Shown: positions 59,437 through 64,000 of the stretch, in pieces
How positions within the stretch are numbered: the first letter of the stretch is position 1
How the letters are laid out: each line of letters begins with the position of its first letter
Assembly: GCF_036906915.1 (NCBI RefSeq)
Contig: NZ_JBAKHX010000017.1
Coordinates: forward strand, 47,984-111,983
Length of the DNA: 64,000 bases
Reading direction: 5' to 3'
DNA from: Phytohabitans sp036906915
GTDB taxonomy: Bacteria; Actinomycetota; Actinomycetes; Mycobacteriales; Micromonosporaceae
The notes under the pieces: generated by a model
What the model was told of the DNA's origin: nothing
What the model saw: the letters and a program-made list of their open reading frames with translations, nothing else
Database searches by the model: none
Translations under genes and position numbers: made by a program

Positions 59437-59550
59437 AGGCTCGGAGCTTCGACGCATCCCGTTTCGCCTACCGCACTATCGCAGCTCATGACCGCTCCGA
59501 TCTGGTCAGTCGCTCTACGGCTCACCACCCACGATCACGCTAACCGGCGA

Positions 59551-59593
59551 TTTTAATCCGTAGGTTCGGGGTTCGAGTCCCCGGCGGTCCACC
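59551..59593 (+). repeat. Right attachment repeat (attR), tRNA-Lys 3' fragment
   Basis: This is a 43-nt copy of the tRNA-Lys 3' end from TTTTAATCC to CCACC with two differences from the left copy. No tRNA 5' half precedes it (upstream bases are AACCGGCGA), so it is not a functional tRNA. The C to T change would leave a G-T pair if joined to the left acceptor strand. The rest of 59437-59752 holds no recognised gene. Confidence 0.83.
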
Positions 59594-59752
59594 CGAAACG
59601 GATACCCAAACGGAGGGCGTCGCGAGCGGGCGACTCCGCTTCGGGGGCCGAATAACAGCGGTTCTTGGATGCTGCTGCCTGATCGGTGTCCCGACGGCGG
59701 GTCGCGTTCTACAGTGTCGGAGGTTGTGGGCCGGGTGTGGTGGACTTGGGGT

Positions 59753-60997
59753 GTGCCGAAGAGTCGTGGCCGTCCGGCTGGGCGGGGGAGGGCGAAGCGC
59801 CCGCAGCGTCCTGCGCGTGAGCTGCGGTTGTCGGATCGCCTGTTGCGTGACGCTGCCTCGCTGACGAGCGAGGAAGGTGTGCTCGGGGTCGAGCAGTGGG
59901 CCAGCGGTTGGCTTGGTCGGGCGTGGCTGGCCGCCGGGATCGGCGAGCGGGAGCCGGAGCGGCAGTTGTGCCTGGAGGTGATCGGGCGTGCCTCGAGCCG
60001 GCCCTCGCCGCACGGGCTGGCCGCCGTCGCGGCAATGCGACGTGTCGCTGCGCCCAGCGAGGTGTCGATGCTGGATGGCACCATCAATATCCTGTCGGGC
60101 AGCCAGCCGCCTCCGCCGTGGTCGGACGTACCGCCGTTCGAACCGGTCGCGTCGTGGCGGGCGGTGGATGCGTGGGACAGCGAACACGTGCTGTTCGTCG
60201 AGTACGGCGGTCCGGTTCCGCACACGCTGATGGCTCAAATCGTGCACGTCGGGGGTGTGCTGGTCGAGAAACTGGCACTGCTTGAGCCCGGCGCGGCCCT
60301 GTCCTGGGAACGGCTTCGGGAGCCTGGCGAGGTGCCGATGCCGATGGTCGAGTGTCCGGTCACCGAGACGCTGGCCGAGTTGGCCCATGCCCTGCGGATC
60401 ACCGACATGACCTTCCCTCGGCAGGACGACGAGGACTTCGTCGACCTGCGGGCCATGGCGTGGTCACGGTGCCGGCCGCACCTTCCCGACTGGCCCGATC
60501 GGCAGCCGCTGAGCGATGTGGACCGTGACAGGCTGCTGGACGACTTCGCGGCGGACACCACCGATCTCGACGATACGGTTGGCCGGTCGCTGGCCGAGCT
60601 GTTTCTCGACTACGGCGAGGGCTACATGGCCACCGGCCCGTTGTGCTGGAGCCCGGACTGGGTCGAGCTATTCCTGACCGACTGGCTGCCCCGCAAGGGG
60701 GTTCTGGACGCTGGGCAGCGTGCCGCGCTGCCGGAAGTGTTGCGCTGCTGGATACGGTTCGCCCTGAGCCGTCGCGGTGTCGACCCCGTGTGGATCGCCC
60801 CGGTGGTCGCGGCCGTCGACACCTACCTTCCCGGGTTCATTGAGGCGTTCGACGACACGACCGCCTGGGGGCCGGCCAAGCAGATCGCCGCGGAGCTGGC
60901 CGTCCGTGGCGTCGACCTGTCCGACAAGGAGGCCGTCGACGGCGCTGTGCGGGCACTCAACGCCGAGCGCCTCGCCCGATACCTTACCGGTGAGTAA
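59753..60997 (+). CDS. Conserved hypothetical actinobacterial protein
   Basis: This 414-residue protein has a basic N-terminus (MPKSRGRPAGRGRAKRPQRP). A mixed alpha/beta middle follows (AWDSEHVLFVEYGGPVPHTL, QIVHVGGVLVEKLALLEPG), then an acidic helical C-terminal half (LSDVDRDRLLDDFAADTTDL, FLTDWLPRKGVLDAGQRAAL). I do not recognise a catalytic motif. The GTG at 59753 is preferred because the basic MPKSRGR start recurs in such proteins; upstream frames to 59669 are possible. It lies 27 nt upstream of the toxin-antitoxin pair. Confidence 0.7.
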   Translation: MPKSRGRPAGRGRAKRPQRPARELRLSDRLLRDAASLTSEEGVLGVEQWASGWLGRAWLAAGIGEREPERQLCLEVIGRASSRPSPHGLAAVAAMRRVAAPSEVSMLDGTINILSGSQPPPPWSDVPPFEPVASWRAVDAWDSEHVLFVEYGGPVPHTLMAQIVHVGGVLVEKLALLEPGAALSWERLREPGEVPMPMVECPVTETLAELAHALRITDMTFPRQDDEDFVDLRAMAWSRCRPHLPDWPDRQPLSDVDRDRLLDDFAADTTDLDDTVGRSLAELFLDYGEGYMATGPLCWSPDWVELFLTDWLPRKGVLDAGQRAALPEVLRCWIRFALSRRGVDPVWIAPVVAAVDTYLPGFIEAFDDTTAWGPAKQIAAELAVRGVDLSDKEAVDGAVRALNAERLARYLTGE

Positions 60998-61024
60998 CCG
61001 GCGCGGAGCGACGAGACGATCGAC

Positions 61025-61225
61025 GTGACGGAGTACGGCAAGCTGGTGGCGCGGATCGTGCCGGTAGGTGAGCGTCAGCCGACGCCGGTGTTGGACCGCT
61101 TGGTCGAAGCGGGTCGGGCGCGTTTGGCGGTACGGCCAGGTTTTCGGCCGCGGATGCGAGCCGAGGACGGCACCGACCGGCTCGGCGACGCCCTCGCGGC
61201 ACTGCGCGACGAGGAACGCTGGTGA
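61025..61225 (+). CDS. Antitoxin (Phd/YefM-like), apparently N-terminally shortened
   Basis: These 66 residues begin TEYGKLVARIVPVGERQPTP and continue through VLDRLVEAGRARLAV to LGDALAALRDEERW. In Phd/YefM or VapB antitoxins the VTEYGKPVARIVPV strand normally follows about 30 N-terminal residues that form the DNA-binding part; here no such sequence is readable upstream in frame (the preceding codons are PARSDETID after a stop). The toxin-binding tail is intact. It overlaps vapC by 4 nt. Confidence 0.72.
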   Translation: MTEYGKLVARIVPVGERQPTPVLDRLVEAGRARLAVRPGFRPRMRAEDGTDRLGDALAALRDEERW

Positions 61226-61623
61226 GCACCTACTACATCGACACTTCCGCAGCGCTCAAGTTGCTGGCCGAGGAGAGCCATTCCCACGCGTTGGCCGCGT
61301 TCTACGACGAAAGCGCGGGCGCCTCGTGGGTCAGTTCGACGTTGCTGCGGATCGAGGTAATCCGGGCCGTCAACCGGGTTATGCCGGCGGCCCTGCCGGA
61401 TGCGAGGGCACTCCTGCTGGCCTTCGACTACGTAAACATCGACGATGAGGTCGTGGACGCGGTGATGAACGAACCGGACCGGATGCTGCGGTCGGTGGAC
61501 GCGATTCATCTCGCCACCGCGAAGGTGCTCGGCCTCGATCTGGACGGCATGGCCACCTACGATGACCGGCTGGCGGCTGCGGCGAAGGACGCGGGGATCC
61601 CGGTGATCGACCCGCGAGAGTGA
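61222..61623 (+). CDS. VapC-family PIN-domain toxin
   Basis: This 133-residue PIN-domain ribonuclease carries its acidic residues in YYIDTSAALKLLAEE (Asp7), LLRIEVIRAVNR (Glu45), LRSVDAIHLATAKVLG (Asp about 94) and MATYDDRLAAAAKDAG (Asp about 112), a complete Mg-binding set. Such toxins cleave tRNA or rRNA when freed from antitoxin. The GTG start overlaps the antitoxin gene (GTGA). It appears intact and potentially active. Confidence 0.88.
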   Translation: MSTYYIDTSAALKLLAEESHSHALAAFYDESAGASWVSSTLLRIEVIRAVNRVMPAALPDARALLLAFDYVNIDDEVVDAVMNEPDRMLRSVDAIHLATAKVLGLDLDGMATYDDRLAAAAKDAGIPVIDPRE

Positions 61624-61749
61624 CACCAGCTCGATCGGAATACGCGGGCCGGTTCGTCACACACCGCGGGTACGGAGGTTGCACCAGCAGGGCTAAGTGC
61701 CTGGTACCGTCGCCTGCGGGGTCGACCCGGTACGCCGTAGGTTGGGCCG

Positions 61750-63831
61750 GTGCAGTCTCTCGCCGCTCACCTTCGCACCCTGACATTGGATCAGCTCACC
61801 GCTCTGGCCACGAATCGTCGCGACGCGACTGTCGAGCCCGCGCCGAAGACCACCGATCAGCTTGCGGCGCGGCTCCTACACCCATCATCGATGGCTGCGG
61901 CTTGTGGGCTTCTTACGCTACCGCAGCTGCAAGCGGCCGAAGCGGCCGCAGCACTGGGCGTGGAGTGCACCACCGCCCGGCTGGCGGCGCTGGTGGGCGT
62001 GGCGGAGGACGATCAGGACCTGGCCGCGGCGCTGCGCCGGCTCACCGAACTCGTGCTCATCTGGCCGCACGCTGGCGGCCTTGCCGCGGCACACCTGAGC
62101 GCGGTCTGGCCGTACCCGCTTGAGCTCGGGCCCAGCGCTGCTGAGCTACTGACCACGCAGAACATGAACGAGCTGCGCAAGCTGGCAAAGCTGTACGGCA
62201 TCCCGACCGCCGGCCGCGGCAAGGACGAATTGATCGCTTCGCTGGCCAGTTGGCTGGCCCAGCCGGAAAACGTGCGCGGACTCGCGGCGCAGGCCCCCGC
62301 CGAGGTCCACGCCCAGCTCGCCGCCCTCGCTCGGCGGCCGGCCTCACCCTTCGACCTGCGAGGAGGGATCATCTACGGCTCGCCAGGGACGGCGCTGCCG
62401 TGGGCCGCCGAGCGCGGTCTCGTCGTCAGGTCCGCGTGGGGCATCGACGGGATACCCCGCGAGGTCGCCATCGCGCTGCGGGAGGGCCGCGTCGCCCCGT
62501 TCGACCCGAAGCCGCCCGCGGTATCTGTCACGCCGGCGGATCTGGAGGCCGCCGAACGGGAGGCCGCGGCCGCCGCCTCCGAGACCCTCGCCGCGATCAC
62601 CGCGATCGTCGAGACCATGAGCGCCGGCCCGGTGCCCCTGCTCAAGACTGGCGGCCTCGGCGTACGCGAACTGCGCCGGCTCGCCAAGTCGTCCGACCAG
62701 GACGAGGACCGTACCCGCCTGACGATCGAACTGCTCGCCGCGGGCGGCCTCACCGATGCCTCCCACGGCGGAATCACCCCCGCCCTGAGCTACGACGAGT
62801 TCACCGCCGCAGAACCCGCCGCCCAGCTGCTCGACATCGTCCAGACCTGGCTGGCGATGCCTGCGTGCCCGCTCGCTCCGACCGACCCCAACACGACGTC
62901 TCCCCGTCTCCTCTACTGGGACGAGGATGAGGAGATGACGTTGACGGGCCTGCGGTCCTTGACCTTACGCACTCTCGTCGATGCAGTACCCGAAGGGCAG
63001 GCCACCGACCCCGCCACGCTCGCCGACCGACTGGCCTGGCAGAGCCCCATCCTGACCGATCAGACCGACGAGGATCTCCACCGGTACACCACCGGCATTT
63101 GGCGGGAAGCGCACCGGCTCGGTCTGCTCGCACACGGAACCGTGACCAGGTTCTGCCGCAGCCTGGTGACCGGTGACCCGGTCGCGGCCCTTCGCCACGC
63201 CGAGGCCATGCTGCCCCGAAACCGCAGCTTCGTTCTGCTCCAGAACGACCTCACCGCGGTCGTGACCGGCACCCCGTCGGCCAACCTGCTGGCACTGCTG
63301 GACAGCATGGCCGCGCCGGAGTCCCGCAGTGGCGCCTGGACCTGGCGTTTCTCACCAGCCAGCATCCGCGCCGCAGTCGACGCCGGAAGCACCCCCGCCG
63401 AGCTGCTCACCCGGATCACCGAGGTGGCCGACGGTGGCCGCGTGCCGCAGACCCTCGCCTACCTGATCGACGACGTGGCCCGCCGGTACGGCCGGGTTCA
63501 AGTACGCCCAACCGGCTGCTGCCTCTGCAGTGAGGACGAGGTCCTCCTCACCGAAATCCTCAACACCCGCTCGTTGCAGAGCCTGCACCTGGTCCGGCTC
63601 GCACCGACCGTGCTCGCCAGCGCGAGACCACAGGCCGAAACCCTCGCCGCACTGCGCGCCGCCGGCCACGCCCCGGCCGGACTCAGCACCGACGGCGCCC
63701 CGGCCATCGAGATTCCGCAACGTCGCCGCGCCGCTCCACCACCCAACGAGCCCCATAGCGTCGACCTGGTCCCGCTGCCACGCCTGAGCGACCCGGCGGA
63801 GCTCGCACGGACCCTGCTCAGCAACCGCTGA
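61750..63831 (+). CDS. XPB/Ssl2-like helicase-C-terminal domain protein
   Basis: This 693-residue protein of the helicase conserved C-terminal domain 3 family is widespread in actinobacteria, near XPB-type helicases. It has an N-terminal helical region (LRTLTLDQLTALATNRRDAT), a winged-helix middle (LGVRELRRLAKSSDQDEDRT), and a C-terminal domain with RSFVLLQNDLTAVVTGTPSA, WRFSPASIRAAVDAGSTPAE and VQVRPTGCCLCSEDEVLLTE. I see no Walker A, so it probably assists and does not itself unwind DNA. GTG start at 61750. Confidence 0.8.
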   Translation: MQSLAAHLRTLTLDQLTALATNRRDATVEPAPKTTDQLAARLLHPSSMAAACGLLTLPQLQAAEAAAALGVECTTARLAALVGVAEDDQDLAAALRRLTELVLIWPHAGGLAAAHLSAVWPYPLELGPSAAELLTTQNMNELRKLAKLYGIPTAGRGKDELIASLASWLAQPENVRGLAAQAPAEVHAQLAALARRPASPFDLRGGIIYGSPGTALPWAAERGLVVRSAWGIDGIPREVAIALREGRVAPFDPKPPAVSVTPADLEAAEREAAAAASETLAAITAIVETMSAGPVPLLKTGGLGVRELRRLAKSSDQDEDRTRLTIELLAAGGLTDASHGGITPALSYDEFTAAEPAAQLLDIVQTWLAMPACPLAPTDPNTTSPRLLYWDEDEEMTLTGLRSLTLRTLVDAVPEGQATDPATLADRLAWQSPILTDQTDEDLHRYTTGIWREAHRLGLLAHGTVTRFCRSLVTGDPVAALRHAEAMLPRNRSFVLLQNDLTAVVTGTPSANLLALLDSMAAPESRSGAWTWRFSPASIRAAVDAGSTPAELLTRITEVADGGRVPQTLAYLIDDVARRYGRVQVRPTGCCLCSEDEVLLTEILNTRSLQSLHLVRLAPTVLASARPQAETLAALRAAGHAPAGLSTDGAPAIEIPQRRRAAPPPNEPHSVDLVPLPRLSDPAELARTLLSNR

Positions 63832-63948
63832 CAACCCGCCGGTTGCCACCGACCGCCGTGGCGGTGCCTCCGGCTCACATCATCTTCCATACGAACCGTC
63901 TCCGACCGTGGACGGCAACGCGGGCATCTCTTTCGTACTAGTGCCGCG

Positions 63949-64000
63949 TCACGCAACCTTGATCGTGTAATCGGGGTGGCGGATCTTGGAGTCGGGGGCG
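63949..64000 (-). CDS. 3' end of a gene running off the window, possible transposase
   Basis: On the minus strand the last codons read PDSKIRHPDYTIKVA and stop at 63949. The stop is followed at once by CGGCACTAGTACG, which could be an IS end. The call as transposase rests on this context and on a terminal pattern I associate loosely with IS elements. Confidence 0.3.
   Translation of the reverse strand, partial: APDSKIRHPDYTIKVA

Larger units (their letters stand above)
48692..59593 (+). mobile_element. tRNA-Lys-associated genomic island, about 10.9 kb
   Basis: The boundaries are 43-nt direct repeats of the tRNA-Lys 3' end (48692-48734 and 59551-59593; 41 of 43 identical). A tyrosine recombinase gene lies just inside the tRNA-proximal end. 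Contents are accessory: XRE/DUF397 pair, transposase remnants, a large SF1 helicase and a SUKH protein. The DNA at 50.3-52.1 kb is visibly more A+T-rich than the flanks. No relaxase, coupling protein, replication gene or excisionase was found, so the island is probably not self-transmissible; the mismatched right repeat suggests age. Confidence 0.83.

Noticed and set aside
59515..60388. Minus-strand ORFs containing PPGTRTPNLRIK and long Arg-rich stretches
   Set aside because: They are antisense to the tRNA fragment and the 414-residue hypothetical gene; composition is that of a high-GC shadow frame.

Overview
The window is high-GC DNA with dense genes, many GTG/TTG starts and frequent 4-nt stop/start overlaps. 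It carries a mycothiol gene (mshD), a GlnR-type regulator, a SAM-IV-type riboswitch and paired XRE/DUF397 genes. This points to an actinomycete, most likely a Micromonosporaceae member; that placement is an inference from gene content and repeat style.

Layout. 0-14 kb: end of glpD, an emfourin-like lipoprotein, a GlcD-type FAD oxidase, an HD hydrolase, a FUSC membrane protein, a class V aminotransferase behind a SAM-IV-like riboswitch, PrsW protease, a GroES-like protein, an AI-2E exporter, a DinG-like helicase, a DUF402 protein and an ECF41-type sigma factor. 14-22.7 kb is rich in phosphate functions: PPK2, DUF47 protein plus Pit transporter, and pstSCAB behind a textbook PHO box. 22.8-38 kb is a block whose order recalls the mycobacterial glnR-mshD-phoT/lmeA/cysA2-sseC2/nitrobindin region: mshD, a polysaccharide deacetylase, glnR, lmeA-like, a Cys-rich leader peptide with a possible attenuator, sulfurtransferase, sseC-like, then a large subtilase-kelch protease, a DsrE protein, nitrobindin, Fur and YgfZ. 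38-44.4 kb: a BKACE enzyme, asparaginase II, an HBHA-like operon, an AlaX-type editing protein and an EI24/CysZ protein. 44.4-48.6 kb: a decayed ATPase pseudogene and a second secreted subtilase.

48.7-59.6 kb is a genomic island of about 10.9 kb inserted at a tRNA-Lys(UUU) gene. The intact tRNA lies on the left, a tyrosine recombinase follows it, and a 43-nt copy of the tRNA 3' end (41/43 identical) marks the right edge. Inside are an XRE/DUF397 pair, a small membrane protein, two tail-to-tail IS701-type transposase remnants, an IS110-type remnant, a small EAD-like domain, a 1147-residue SF1 helicase with a long coiled-coil-like insert (a candidate defence protein) and a SUKH-type protein. 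No relaxase, replication gene or excisionase was recognised. To its right are a hypothetical protein, a VapC toxin with an N-terminally shortened antitoxin, an XPB-like helicase-C protein, and the 3' end of a possible transposase at the window edge.

Two dispersed structured repeat families stand out. One is an 84-nt element containing a near-perfect 57-nt palindrome (three copies, with a compensatory stem change). The other is a hairpin element built around CTGTAG (five copies, with covarying stems); in two copies the start codon of the next gene lies in the 3' arm of an outer stem.
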